From: Endomicrobiia bacterium
Lineage (GTDB): Bacteria; Elusimicrobiota; Endomicrobiia; Endomicrobiales; Endomicrobiaceae
Length of the DNA: 9,450 nt
NCBI GenBank assembly: GCA_025998475.1
Contig: BNVZ01000040.1
Span: 1-9,450 of the forward strand
Direction of reading: 5' to 3'
Of the stretch, positions 1 to 6,548 are shown in pieces. Numbering within the stretch: position 1 is the first letter of the stretch; each line of letters starts with the position of its first letter. Under the pieces are notes generated by a model, which saw only the letters and a list, made by a program, of their open reading frames with translations, made no database searches and was not told the origin of the DNA. The translations under genes were made by a program, and so were the position numbers.

Positions 1-86
1 AAGCAAAGAATAAAATAGAAGAAATGCAGATTAAAAACCCCGCCCTTACAAAAGAAGAGATTCTTGAAACTATAAAAATAAAGTGA
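1..86 (+). CDS. C-terminal end of an unidentified protein (partial)
   Basis: An open frame enters from the left edge and ends at the TGA at 84-86, giving about 27 residues that finish in NPALTKEEILETIKIK. The peptide is Lys/Glu-rich, probably helical, and has no motif that I recognise. The stop lies in the same frame as the ATG of the next gene at 99, with only four sense codons between. The two could therefore be one gene split by an opal codon, although one in three neighbouring gene pairs shares a frame by chance. The product cannot be named from this fragment. Confidence 0.5.
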   Translation, partial: AKNKIEEMQIKNPALTKEEILETIKIK

Positions 87-98
87 ATAGGCGCTGAT

Positions 99-380
99 AT
101 GTCTGAAGAAAAAGATGAATTTCAAACACCGTCTCAAATTAAAAGCAAAGAACCTGTCGCAGAAATTGACGGTATAGGTTTTGATAAAATTAAAAAAGGA
201 AAAATTGAACGTAGCAATTATGATGTCGAAGGGATGTTTGTCGGAGCAGCGGCAGGTTTTATTGTAGGTATAATAATTTCTTTTAATATCATTTTCGCAA
301 CGGAAATAGGTATATTTGTAGGACTTGCCGTAGGAACAATGCTAAAAAAGCAAGAGAAGAATAAAAACACACAAGTATAG
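99..380 (+). CDS. Small membrane protein with glycine-zipper-like helices
   Basis: This is a 93-residue protein of unknown function. Residues 1-44 are hydrophilic and charged. Residues 45-83 form one or two membrane segments rich in small residues, with GMFVGAAAGFIVG followed by GIFVGLAVGT, and the protein ends in a Lys-rich tail. The GxxxG spacing is typical of glycine-zipper helices that pack against each other in membranes. The start has no clear Shine-Dalgarno sequence. It lies 12 bp after the upstream stop and in the same frame, so translation may depend on coupling to the upstream gene, or the real gene may be longer and interrupted. I would call it a hypothetical inner-membrane protein. 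Confidence 0.6.
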   Translation: MSEEKDEFQTPSQIKSKEPVAEIDGIGFDKIKKGKIERSNYDVEGMFVGAAAGFIVGIIISFNIIFATEIGIFVGLAVGTMLKKQEKNKNTQV

Positions 381-682
381 ATGGGCTTCTTATCTAATGC
401 TTGCTTGTATAATCAATTGCAGGTGTTGTTTTGGCTGCTTTAAGCTTTGGTGTGCACAAACTCTTGACGTTTTTATTAGTAATATGCAAAAATACACCAC
501 GTGCATACGTAAAGCTTGAAATTTTAGAAAAGAAATATTACTATCCTTTCAAGAGTAGTTAGAATTCGTTGTACCCTTTAGAAACTTGTTACTTTTGAGA
601 AGTACGAGATTGACTTTCAGCTAGCCCAAGCAATACTATTTAAGAAAAAAGGAAGGATGTAAAAAATCATTACGATAAAACA
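381..682 (+). other. Intergenic region without a recognisable gene
   Basis: About 300 bp with stops in all frames. An imperfect inverted repeat pairs CTTTCAAGAGTA (546-557) with TTACTTTTGAGAAG (589-602). The only other signal is the promoter-like pair at 610-639. I see no tRNA- or small-RNA-like fold. Confidence 0.4.
610..639 (+). promoter_or_regulatory. Sigma-70-type promoter candidate
   Basis: TTGACT at 610-615 and TACTAT at 634-639 are separated by 18 bp. A GGAAGG Shine-Dalgarno-like sequence follows at 651-656, but it sits 26 bp before the ATG at 683. It fits better to the ATG at 657-659, which is followed at once by a TAA stop, so the start of the downstream gene may have been lost. Confidence 0.4.
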
Positions 683-1030
683 ATGTTGAGATTAACATTC
701 AATCCCTTTATTTCAAGGCAGCTTTATGATAGAAGAGCTTTTTTAAAAAATCCCGAATGTTATAAAATTAAAAATCCAACAGCGTTTAAATTTTTGATAA
801 GTTATGATAGAACAATCTTCAAGAGTAACAAGTTAAAACTTCCCCTCAAAGAAGTAACCCAAGATTTACAAATTGAATATAAAAGAACAGGCGATATGGT
901 CAAAACCTTCAAAATAGCTTTTAAAGAATTAAACGGATACAAGATTAACGACCACTATAATTTAGAAGTAGACTTAATCAAAGAAAATAAACAATATTTT
1001 GTCACAGCTCAAGCGTATTTTAAAAGATAA
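683..1030 (+). CDS. Short basic protein, possibly a plasmid replication-initiator fragment
   Basis: This is a 115-residue basic protein. The run NPTAFKFLIS, then KLKLPLKEVTQDLQIEYKR, then MVKTFKIAFKELNGYKI resembles the winged-helix part of plasmid-type replication initiators: a helix, a short 'lpl..l...L.i' helix, then 'K.FK.Af.eLn..' before a beta wing. This is a resemblance seen by eye only. The frame is open upstream to 644, and no good ribosome site precedes the ATG at 683. The protein is short for such initiators (usually 200-400 residues). It may therefore be a truncated integrated copy, or an unrelated hypothetical protein. The nearest sense-strand promoter candidate is at 610-639. 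Confidence 0.45.
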   Translation: MLRLTFNPFISRQLYDRRAFLKNPECYKIKNPTAFKFLISYDRTIFKSNKLKLPLKEVTQDLQIEYKRTGDMVKTFKIAFKELNGYKINDHYNLEVDLIKENKQYFVTAQAYFKR

Positions 1031-1165
1031 AATAAATCACCACAGTGTGAGCATTACTGGTTTTGGTTTAGGGTTTGAAAGCCTGCAAAGGCATTAAATT
1101 TGTTATTTTTAGACTTTTTAGATGTAGAAAAGTTAAGGTTGATGAAATACAGATCTTAAAATCAC

Positions 1166-1194
1166 TTGCTAATTATCAAAATATGTGATATTTA
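1166..1194 (+). promoter_or_regulatory. Promoter candidate for the lipoprotein gene at 1234
   Basis: TTGCTA at 1166-1171 and TATTTA at 1189-1194 are 17 bp apart, in AT-rich DNA 40 bp before the start codon. The match to the sigma-70 consensus is moderate. Confidence 0.35.
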
Positions 1195-1233
1195 CTAATT
1201 GTAATTGTGATAGATAAATAACGGGGGTAAGCA

Positions 1234-2010
1234 ATGGAAAAGAAAAAAGCAATGACTGCAGTTGTTTTATTTGGTTTTGTCTTAAGTTCGTGTAAAGATT
1301 GTCCTAAACCTAGAGAAGAAGACAAAAAAAACCATGATATTCCATTCAAGTTATCATTAGATTCAGGAATCTGGAGGAGAGAGCGCGCGCATCAGCAACT
1401 GTTGAAAGTGAAGACAGTGCAGATCATTCTGCAGGAAGCGAAGAAAGCGCTGGATGTGCTGCAGGAAATGCTGAAAGCGCAGGAAGCGCAGGAGAGAAGG
1501 AAAAGAGAACAGGCTGAAGAGCGCGAGGAGCGGAGAAGAGAGCAGCAGAGATCGCCGAAAATGCTGCAGGTGCAGGAATGGTGGGAACAGGAGAGATCGC
1601 GAGAGGAGAGATCGCGGGAATGGCGGGAAAGAGAGCAGGAGAGATTGCGAGGAGAAGTGCGGGAACCGATGGAAAAATTGTGGGGAAAGCAGCATCAGCT
1701 ATGTCAAGTGCTGTTGGAAATACGTCAGAGTCCGAATCCCTCAAGACATTTGGCGTTTGAATCATCGGAAACGAATAAAGCGGTGGGTGCGATAATAGGA
1801 GTGTGTCGGTTGCAGGAAGAGCGGCGTTATTTTCTGGGAGTGTCGGTGTCGCAGCTCCACGCCGTGGTTGCGATGCCCATGCCGAGTGCGATGGACGTGT
1901 GGAAAGTGCTATTTAAAGTGCAGAGAGCGCTACAGGAAGTGCAGGAAGTGCTGGAAGAGCTGGAAGACGAAGAAAGGTTAATACGTGATGAGGGGGCTGA
2001 GAAACAATAA
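1234..2010 (+). CDS. Lipoprotein with low-complexity coiled-coil-like body, probably decayed
   Basis: The ORF encodes 258 residues. Residues 1-20 form a good lipoprotein signal: a Lys-rich start, a hydrophobic stretch, and the lipobox LSSC with the acylated Cys at 20. The ATG is preceded by a G-rich site at 1223-1227. From about residue 47 the composition changes sharply to Glu/Arg/Gln/Leu, for example LQEVQEVLEELEDEERL near the end, which reads as a coiled coil. The same DNA read one frame on gives Ser/Ala/Gly-rich runs such as SAGSEESAGCAAGNAESAG with only three stops. That pattern suggests the original protein was encoded in another frame and that an early frameshift produced the present body. 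A surface lipoprotein anchor is well supported; the function and the authenticity of residues 47-258 are not. Confidence 0.5.
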   Translation: MEKKKAMTAVVLFGFVLSSCKDCPKPREEDKKNHDIPFKLSLDSGIWRRERAHQQLLKVKTVQIILQEAKKALDVLQEMLKAQEAQERRKREQAEEREERRREQQRSPKMLQVQEWWEQERSREERSREWREREQERLRGEVREPMEKLWGKQHQLCQVLLEIRQSPNPSRHLAFESSETNKAVGAIIGVCRLQEERRYFLGVSVSQLHAVVAMPMPSAMDVWKVLFKVQRALQEVQEVLEELEDEERLIRDEGAEKQ

Positions 2011-2225
2011 GAGTGACGTAGCGGGAGAAGCTCAAAAAAAGTGGAAAAGTGCTGGAAACACTGATTAAAAAATTGAAGAGAAAGCTGGCAGTGCAGATGG
2101 AGCGTATGGGAAGATAGCTGGAAGAACAGAAGAGAGAGCTGGGGGAGAGGGAGACAGCGGCACAGGAAACAGACATGGCGGGAAAAAAGAGCGTGGGCAC
2201 TGGAAGAAATATAAGAGTTTGAGAG
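1375..2225 (+). repeat. GC-rich purine-biased low-complexity tract, fossil of a Ser/Ala/Gly-repeat protein
   Basis: This tract is built of degenerate units around AGYGCAGGA/AGYGCTGGA and GAAGAGC. It is visibly richer in G and C than the surrounding AT-rich DNA, and its + strand is poor in T, most clearly between 1380 and 1690. Codons starting at positions divisible by 3 read SAGSEESAGCAAGNAESAG near 1430-1490 and SAESATGSAGSAGRAG near 1917-1965. After about 2000 the S/A/G-rich reading continues one frame further on (SDVAGEAQKKWKSAGNTD, then EEKAGSADGAYGKIAGR). Stops interrupt these readings near 1515, 1758, 1914 and 2066. Because the units keep ORFs open in several frames and on both strands, ORF length alone is weak evidence of coding here. 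Confidence 0.6.
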
Positions 2226-2268
2226 CATTTAAAAAGATGTTAGATTGGGCAGAGAAAACAACCCTCGT

Positions 2269-2297
2269 TTGTTAAAAAAACCTCCAGATCTTATGTT
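2269..2297 (+). promoter_or_regulatory. Promoter candidate for the lipoprotein gene at 2359
   Basis: TTGTTA at 2269-2274 and TATGTT at 2292-2297 are separated by 17 bp. They lie about 60 bp before the likely start codon, at the point where the GC-rich tract gives way to AT-rich DNA. Confidence 0.35.
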
Positions 2298-2358
2298 ACT
2301 TAAAGCGATAAAGAAGATTATAATAAAACAATGTAAGGATGTCTTAAAGGATATAAAA

Positions 2359-2754
2359 ATGAAAAAAATTGTGAGTTTTCTTGTTTTGTCTTTGTCTTTT
2401 TCTATCGCAAGTTGTGTATCAGTCAACAAGTACGTGACCACTCGGTATGCCCCAACTAATGCAGACAAAATAGAAGTATACTCAACGCAGCTTCCTAAAA
2501 AAGAGTATATAGAGCTGGCAGAAATCAAATCGCAAGAAGAAGATATAATGACACTAAAAGAAGAAGCCGCTAAATTGGGAGCCGACGCGATAATTATGAC
2601 AGGAGCTAATAGCGTTAACGCAAACACTATACACACTCCCGAAGCTAAATGTGTAGCAATCAAGTTTAAGAATTCTTCAAGCAGAATATATAGAACTGAT
2701 AGAAATCAAATCGCAAGAAGAAGATATAATGACACTAAAAGAAGAAGCCGCTAA
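2359..2754 (+). CDS. Small lipoprotein with C-terminus altered by tandem duplication
   Basis: The best start is the ATG at 2359, which has an AAAGGA ribosome site at 2346-2351 and begins a lipoprotein signal MKKIVSFLVLSLSFSIASC with the lipobox Cys at residue 19. An earlier in-frame ATG at 2245 would bury that signal. The mature part (YSTQLPKKEYIELAEIKSQ, then LKEEAAKLGADAIIMTG) resembles small envelope lipoproteins with an alpha/beta fold ending in 'A..lGADAii', of the YbjQ/DUF4156-like type; this is tentative. The ancestral stop was two codons after KFKN, giving 107 residues. A 181-bp tandem duplication now runs through that point and adds a frameshifted basic tail (SRIYRTDRNQIARRRYNDTK...) up to 2754. 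The conserved core is intact, so the protein may still work. Confidence 0.65.
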   Translation: MKKIVSFLVLSLSFSIASCVSVNKYVTTRYAPTNADKIEVYSTQLPKKEYIELAEIKSQEEDIMTLKEEAAKLGADAIIMTGANSVNANTIHTPEAKCVAIKFKNSSSRIYRTDRNQIARRRYNDTKRRSR

Positions 2755-2863
2755 ATTGGGAGCCGACGCGATAATTATGACAGGAGCTAATAGCGTTAAC
2801 GCAAACGCTATTGCACACTCCCGAAGCTAAATGTGTAGCAATCAAGTTTAAGAATTCTTCTTA
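2502..2863 (+). repeat. 181-bp tandem duplication of the lipoprotein 3' half
   Basis: The segment 2502-2682 is repeated at 2683-2863 with very few differences. Examples are AGAGTATATAGAGCTG against AGAATATATAGAACTG, and ACACTATACACACT against ACGCTATTGCACACT, where the second copy has one extra base. The offset is 181 before this base and 182 after it. Neither is a multiple of three, so the second copy is read out of frame. The second copy retains the original gene end, TCTTCTTAA at 2855-2863, and is non-functional by its own insertion. High identity indicates a recent event. Confidence 0.9.
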
Positions 2864-3073
2864 AGAGAACTTGTAGTTGCGTTCTTTAGTGTTTCTTCTT
2901 GTAACGACAACACGTCAACTACTAGCGACTTGGTATGTAATTTAGCTTATTGCTTAGGAAAAAGGCATAGCGGGTAAAAGCTGCAGTGGCAACTGGTAAA
3001 CAAAATGTATCCTTGGTGCGTTTGTCATGATAAAAAATAGGGCTGTTAATCAACGTCCAAAGGAGTTTACACA

Positions 3074-3898
3074 ATGTTGACTTCAGATTTAAAAATAATA
3101 TCTGCTAATGTAAGAAAAGATATTATTAAAATGCTTGAATCGGCAGGTTCGGGACATCCGGGCGGAAGTTTATCTTCAGTTGAACTTGTAGTGTCGTTGT
3201 ATTTTAAACACATGAAATTTAACCCAAAAGATGCAAATGATCCCGACAGGGATTATTTTGTTTTATCAAAGGGGCATGTTTGTCCTGTTCTTTATGCGGC
3301 TTTGGCACAGCTTGAATGCTTCAACGCTGATGAGTTGCATACGTTAAGAAGAGTTGGAAGCAGACTTCAAGGACACCCTGCAAAAGATAAAGAGCTACCC
3401 GGTATTGAAGTATCTACGGGTTCGTTGGGGTATGGTTTGTCAATTGGAGCAGGTATTGCCGCAGGTATGAAACAAGCGAAAAAAAGTAATAAGGTTTATG
3501 TTCTTATGGGAGATGGCGAGCAACAGGAGGGGAGCGTTTGGGAAGCCGCAATGGCTGCTGCTCATTTTAAACTCGATAATCTTTGTGCGATTGTTGACAA
3601 TAACGGCCTACAGATAGACGGAGCAACAAAAGACATAATGAACGTTGAATCTCTAGCCGATAAATATAGATCTTTTGGTTGGAGTGTCATAGAGATAGAC
3701 GGACATAATCTTGAAAAAATTGATAAGGCATATACTCAGTTTAAAGCAGAGAAAGGAAAACCTACTGCAATAATAGCAAAAACTGTTAAAGGTAAGGGTG
3801 TTTCTTATATGGAAAATCTTGATGAGTGGCATGGTAAGATTCCGTCAAAAGAGTTAGCTAAAAAGGCGCTTGAAGAAATCGACACATCATTGAACTGA
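3074..3898 (+). CDS. tktA: Transketolase, N-terminal (ThDP-binding) subunit
   Basis: The 274-residue protein matches the N-terminal half of transketolase, which transfers two-carbon ketol units between sugar phosphates in the non-oxidative pentose phosphate pathway in the cytoplasm. Visible motifs are GSGHPGG (25-31), SKGH (65-68), GHPA (100-103), the thiamine-diphosphate/Mg2+ motif GDGEQQEGS starting at 147 and ending with NN at 176-177, and KGKGV (239-243). An AAAGGAG ribosome site at 3058-3064 precedes the ATG. The C-terminal half follows 41 bp later. Single-chain bacterial transketolases have about 620-670 residues; here the two halves sum to 589, the usual two-gene arrangement of many anaerobes and archaea. 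The active site forms between both chains. The tktA/tktB naming for the halves is a convention, not a match to E. coli isozymes. Confidence 0.93.
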   Translation: MLTSDLKIISANVRKDIIKMLESAGSGHPGGSLSSVELVVSLYFKHMKFNPKDANDPDRDYFVLSKGHVCPVLYAALAQLECFNADELHTLRRVGSRLQGHPAKDKELPGIEVSTGSLGYGLSIGAGIAAGMKQAKKSNKVYVLMGDGEQQEGSVWEAAMAAAHFKLDNLCAIVDNNGLQIDGATKDIMNVESLADKYRSFGWSVIEIDGHNLEKIDKAYTQFKAEKGKPTAIIAKTVKGKGVSYMENLDEWHGKIPSKELAKKALEEIDTSLN

Positions 3899-3939
3899 AA
3901 TTAAAAGTTGCAATGAATACGCTAAGCTAGGAGATAAAC

Positions 3940-4887
3940 ATGGTAGAAGTTTTTGGAAATAAAGCTACAAGATTTGGTTTTGGCGAAGGTCTTGTTGAAC
4001 TTGGCAAAGAAAATACCAAAATTTTTGCTTTAGGTGCTGATACCACTACTTCAGTAGCTATAAATGATTTTAAGGAAATGTTTCCTGACAGGTTTCTCAA
4101 TGTAGGTATAGCTGAAACCAATTTGTTAGGTATGGCGGCAGGTCTTGCTGTTGCCGGTTTTATTCCATTCGTGTCAACTTACGGTGTATTTGCTTCAGGT
4201 AGACCATGGGAGCAAATAAGAACTACAATATGTTATTCAAATTTGAATGTAAAAATAGGTGGGTCTCATTCAGGTCTTATGGTTGGTCCTGACGGCGCAA
4301 CTCATCAAGCTCTGGAAGACATAGCCATAATGAGATGTCTCCCGAGAATGAAAGTTGTAGTTCCTTGTGATTTAATTGAAACCAAAAAAGCGGTTATATC
4401 AAGCGCATACTCAGATGGTCCTGTATACATAAGATACGGAAGAGAAAATACCCCTATATTTACAAGAGACGCTACTCCTTTCGTAATAGGTAAAGCTAAT
4501 GTTTTAAGAGATGGTAACGACGTCACAATCATGGCGTGCGGTACTATGGTTTACGAATCTTTAATGGCAGCTGAAATTTTAGAGAAAAAAGGTATTAAAA
4601 CAAAGGTCGTAAACATTCATACAATTAAGCCTATAGATGAAGAAACAATAATTGCTACCGCAAAAGAATGCGGTGCGATAGTGACGGTTGAAGAACACCA
4701 GCTTTATGGCGGTTTTGGATCTGCCATAGCCGAAGTGTTAGTCAAAAACTTTCCTGTTCCTGTTGAAATGGTTGGGGTTAAAGATAAATTTGGCGAATCC
4801 GGCAAAGCTATAGATTTAATGGCAAAATACGAACTAAAAGATGTAAATATTGCAGATGCGGCTTTGAAAGTATTAAAAAGAAAATGA
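3940..4887 (+). CDS. tktB: Transketolase, C-terminal (pyrimidine-binding) subunit
   Basis: The 315-residue protein is the second half of a split transketolase: the pyrimidine-binding domain and then the C-terminal domain. The catalytic glutamate that activates the ThDP aminopyrimidine is Glu59 in NVGIAET. Phosphate/substrate-pocket motifs include GGSHSGLMVGPDGATHQ (about 107-123, His110, His122) and IRYGREN (164-170). The C-terminal domain (about 185-315) carries VEEHQLYGGFGSAIAE. An AGGAG site at 3929-3933 lies 6 bp before the ATG, so the gene has its own efficient start while being co-transcribed with the N-terminal subunit. 1-Deoxyxylulose-5-phosphate synthase and the E1 subunits of 2-oxoacid dehydrogenases are relatives, but the split layout and GPDGATHQ favour transketolase. 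Confidence 0.93.
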   Translation: MVEVFGNKATRFGFGEGLVELGKENTKIFALGADTTTSVAINDFKEMFPDRFLNVGIAETNLLGMAAGLAVAGFIPFVSTYGVFASGRPWEQIRTTICYSNLNVKIGGSHSGLMVGPDGATHQALEDIAIMRCLPRMKVVVPCDLIETKKAVISSAYSDGPVYIRYGRENTPIFTRDATPFVIGKANVLRDGNDVTIMACGTMVYESLMAAEILEKKGIKTKVVNIHTIKPIDEETIIATAKECGAIVTVEEHQLYGGFGSAIAEVLVKNFPVPVEMVGVKDKFGESGKAIDLMAKYELKDVNIADAALKVLKRK

Positions 4888-4910
4888 CATACAAAAAAGA
4901 GTTATGTCAT
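4884..4910 (+). other. Perfect hairpin across the tktB stop codon
   Basis: ATGACATA (4884-4891) is the exact reverse complement of TATGTCAT (4903-4910), with an 11-nt A-rich loop. The stop codon TGA at 4885-4887 lies in the left arm. No T-run follows, so it is more likely an mRNA 3'-end or stability structure than a complete terminator. Confidence 0.45.
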
Positions 4911-4931
4911 AGTCAACTGACTTCTGTACTA
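4910..4931 (+). repeat. 22-bp intergenic repeat, copy 1
   Basis: Starts TAGTCAACTGACTTC and continues TGTACTA. It matches 8813-8834 at 19 of 22 positions, with the same orientation relative to the upstream gene. Both copies lie just after a stop codon on the + strand (22 bp here, 7 bp at the other). Confidence 0.5.
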
Positions 4932-4939
4932 GTAAACTG

Positions 4940-4987
4940 GCGCTCCTTGCCACACAAGAGGAGGTAAAGCAAGTAAGGGCTTTTTTT
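4940..4987 (+). terminator. Possible imperfect terminator of the transketolase pair
   Basis: CTTGC (4946-4950) pairs with GCAAG (4969-4973), and flanking GC/CC pair with GG/GC through small bulges. The arm is followed at once by seven T residues at 4981-4987. The loop is long (18 nt) and the stem is bulged, so efficiency is doubtful, but position and polarity are right for the end of the tktA-tktB transcript. Confidence 0.35.
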
Positions 4988-5180
4988 GATCTTTGAGCGT
5001 TGCAGGCGGTCTAACAACAGCCCTATGGAATTTACTCTGAGTCTAAAATTAATCACCTCAAGAAACTTTTTTCATGCATTTGTCGTGGCGCTCGCTAAAA
5101 ATAAATGCAAGTATCACAGACAAACTGCAAAGCAGCAGAAACAATAGTGCAAATTATATGCAATGGATACAAAACCGGTA

Positions 5181-5687
5181 TTAACTAAGCGCTTTTAAGA
5201 CAGTCCTTCCGAATTTTTCTGCCACTTCATGACCATTTGCGGTAATAATGTTGCCATCAATTTCTATATCTGCTCCGGTGTATACAGCGCCGTTTTTTAT
5301 TAAAGATTCTTTGCCGTCAACAAACACTGTTGCTTTTTTATCTTTTAAAATACCGGCATTGGCAAGTATTACGCTTGCAATACATATCGCAGCTGTCGGT
5401 TTGCTTTGTTTAAAAAAATCATTTGCTAATTTTAAAGCATGAGGGTTGTTAAAAAATACGCTAGCACCACCACCGCCAATATATACTATTGCGTCAAAAT
5501 CGTTAGCGTTTATATTATCAATTAAAAGATCGCTTGTTGTCTTAAAACCAAACCTTCCAGTAAGTTCTCCGGTTTTTGTGCTTGCAGTTACAACTTCAAT
5601 TCCCACGTTTTCAAAAACCTTTTTTGGCTTATAGTATTCTTCATCCCTAAATACTTCAGGAGCAGTTATAAATATAACTCTTTTCAT
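5181..5687 (-). CDS. DJ-1/PfpI-family protein
   Basis: The 168-residue cytoplasmic protein has the full length of a single-domain DJ-1/PfpI member. It opens with MKRVIFITAPEVF, a beta strand leading to the conserved acidic position (Glu11, or Glu16/17). It has the glycine run YIGGGGASVFF at 69-79 and the nucleophile elbow AAICIASVILANAGIL, with the reactive Cys at 102. VFVDGKESLI and TANGHEVAEKFG follow, as in the family. Members act as chaperone/deglycase-like proteins, proteases or glyoxalases, and the exact activity cannot be read from sequence. The usual His after the Cys is Ile here (C-I-A), which argues against a classic PfpI catalytic dyad. AAGAGG at 5694-5699 (minus strand) is a good ribosome site. 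It is divergent from the decayed region to its right and convergent with the transketolase genes. Confidence 0.85.
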   Translation of the reverse strand: MKRVIFITAPEVFRDEEYYKPKKVFENVGIEVVTASTKTGELTGRFGFKTTSDLLIDNINANDFDAIVYIGGGGASVFFNNPHALKLANDFFKQSKPTAAICIASVILANAGILKDKKATVFVDGKESLIKNGAVYTGADIEIDGNIITANGHEVAEKFGRTVLKALS

Positions 5688-6042
5688 AAAAAACCTCTTA
5701 TTTCCAATAATTCACGTGTCTTTAAAAATTCTTGGAAACCCGCAATTTAGGCATTGCTATTTTTCAAATTTTTGCTTGTGGCGTCAATAATTCTCTGATG
5801 TTTCCACGTGATAATAATCCTGATTTTTAGTATTTCGATACATTTTTACAATTTATACTACCGATGAACACTAGGAATAACCCGATATATTATCTCTTAA
5901 AAACAACCCGATGTATTAGCTCTTCGGGTACATTTAGAACCCACAGCAAACTATAAATATCAAAATTAGTTAAGCATTTTCCTTGTTTTCTACAGTTCTC
6001 AATTTGCTCTCTAACTCATTACCTGGTGATGGTGAATTCTCA
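5688..6042. other. Non-coding region upstream of the PfpI-like gene
   Basis: No gene of normal size. The region must hold the promoter of the minus-strand gene; TTGACG occurs on the minus strand at 5781-5786, but I see no convincing -10 at the right distance. Two CACGTG palindromes lie at about 5713 and 5813. Near the IS, the minus strand reads ENSPSPGNELESKL and continues to a TAA at 5970-5972, which may be the severed tail of a gene. Confidence 0.35.
5879..5924 (+). repeat. Two 20-bp direct repeats, 26-bp period
   Basis: AACCCGATATATTATCTCTT (5879-5898) recurs at 5905-5924 as AACCCGATGTATTAGCTCTT, with two mismatches. It looks like a short tandem duplication that has begun to diverge. Confidence 0.7.
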
Positions 6043-6045
6043 TTA

Positions 6046-6519
6046 GACCCCTTGCACAACTTAAGTGTTAAATTCAAAATTACAAATACCTGCAACCCAA
6101 GTTAAATCACAGTCCAAAGGGTCTTTTGCGGTTTCTATGTCTATTCTGTACTATTTTGAACCTTTTAACAAATACTTTGACATTTTCCACTATAATCCTT
6201 TTTAATGAAATCTCCCAATTTAACTCCTTACGCCCTGTATCCACAACTTTTGCTAACATTATAACTCTCTCTTGTGACAATATGTGTGGGTATTGCCCTA
6301 AAGTATTCAAACATCATCTTTACCATCTTTGCTATACTCAATTTTCTCTTTGCTCACCCACTCCCCCTTTTTCTTTTCTTACACCTTGCTATCCTTTGTT
6401 TTATCAAATGCTTTCTTTACTCCCATTAATACTAAACCCATTCCACCCTACCCGCCTGCTTTCTTTTTCAGTTTCATAGTACTTCTATTGTACTTTTATA
6501 TGTTAGTTATTAAGAGGTC
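6046..6519 (-). mobile_element. Degenerate IS5-type insertion sequence with internal deletion
   Basis: The left end GACCCCTTGCACAAC (6046-6060) is matched in inverted form by the right end GTTATTAAGAGGTC (6506-6519). With one gap, 15 of 18 compared positions, counted with the flanking ATTA/TAAT, agree. Both ends are flanked by TA (6044-6045 and 6520-6521), as expected for elements that target TA. The remnant is about 474 bp, whereas intact elements of this type are about 0.8-0.9 kb, so the middle is missing. The transposase relic fills it on the minus strand. The element cannot move on its own. Confidence 0.75.
6061..6477 (-). pseudogene. IS5-family (DDE_Tnp_4-like) transposase relic
   Basis: Minus-strand frames, joined by eye, give three parts. 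The first is a start ATG at 6477 and MKLKKK, with GVKKAFDKT a little later. The second is the N-terminal helix-turn-helix region MMFEYFRAIPTHIVTRESYN then VSKSCGYR (about 6233-6325). The third is the C-terminal end LKRIIVENV, FKIVQNRHRNRKRPFGL, then FNL and GICNFEFNT to a stop at 6061-6063. The last part matches the family ending 'RiiVEnv..rlK.FkI...RyRnRrkrFgLRfNLIagIyN'. The central DDE catalytic region is absent; the break lies near 6215-6232. There are several frameshifts and in-frame stops, including a TGA in place of Arg after FGL, so it is dead. Confidence 0.75.
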
Positions 6520-6548
6520 TAATATACATTACGTTAGCTATGCAAATA

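Noticed and set aside
464..485. TTGACG followed by TAATAT as a promoter
   Set aside because: The spacing is only 10 bp, far from the required 16-18, and no -10 occurs at the right distance.
1363..2228. Several long ORFs on both strands across the GC-rich tract
   Set aside because: They arise because the degenerate purine-rich repeat units avoid stops in several frames. They lack ribosome sites, and only the frame with the lipoprotein signal at 1234 has independent support.
2229..2663. Minus-strand ORF of 144 codons opposite the second lipoprotein
   Set aside because: It is antisense to a gene with a clear ribosome site and lipobox, and its sequence shows no family features.
5879..5924. CRISPR-like direct repeats
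   Set aside because: There are only two 20-bp units separated by 6 bp, with no spacers of regular size and no cas genes.
6238..6246. GTATCCACA as another DnaA box
   Set aside because: It lies in the transposase relic about 950 bp from the other sites and has a mismatch, so chance is the simplest explanation.
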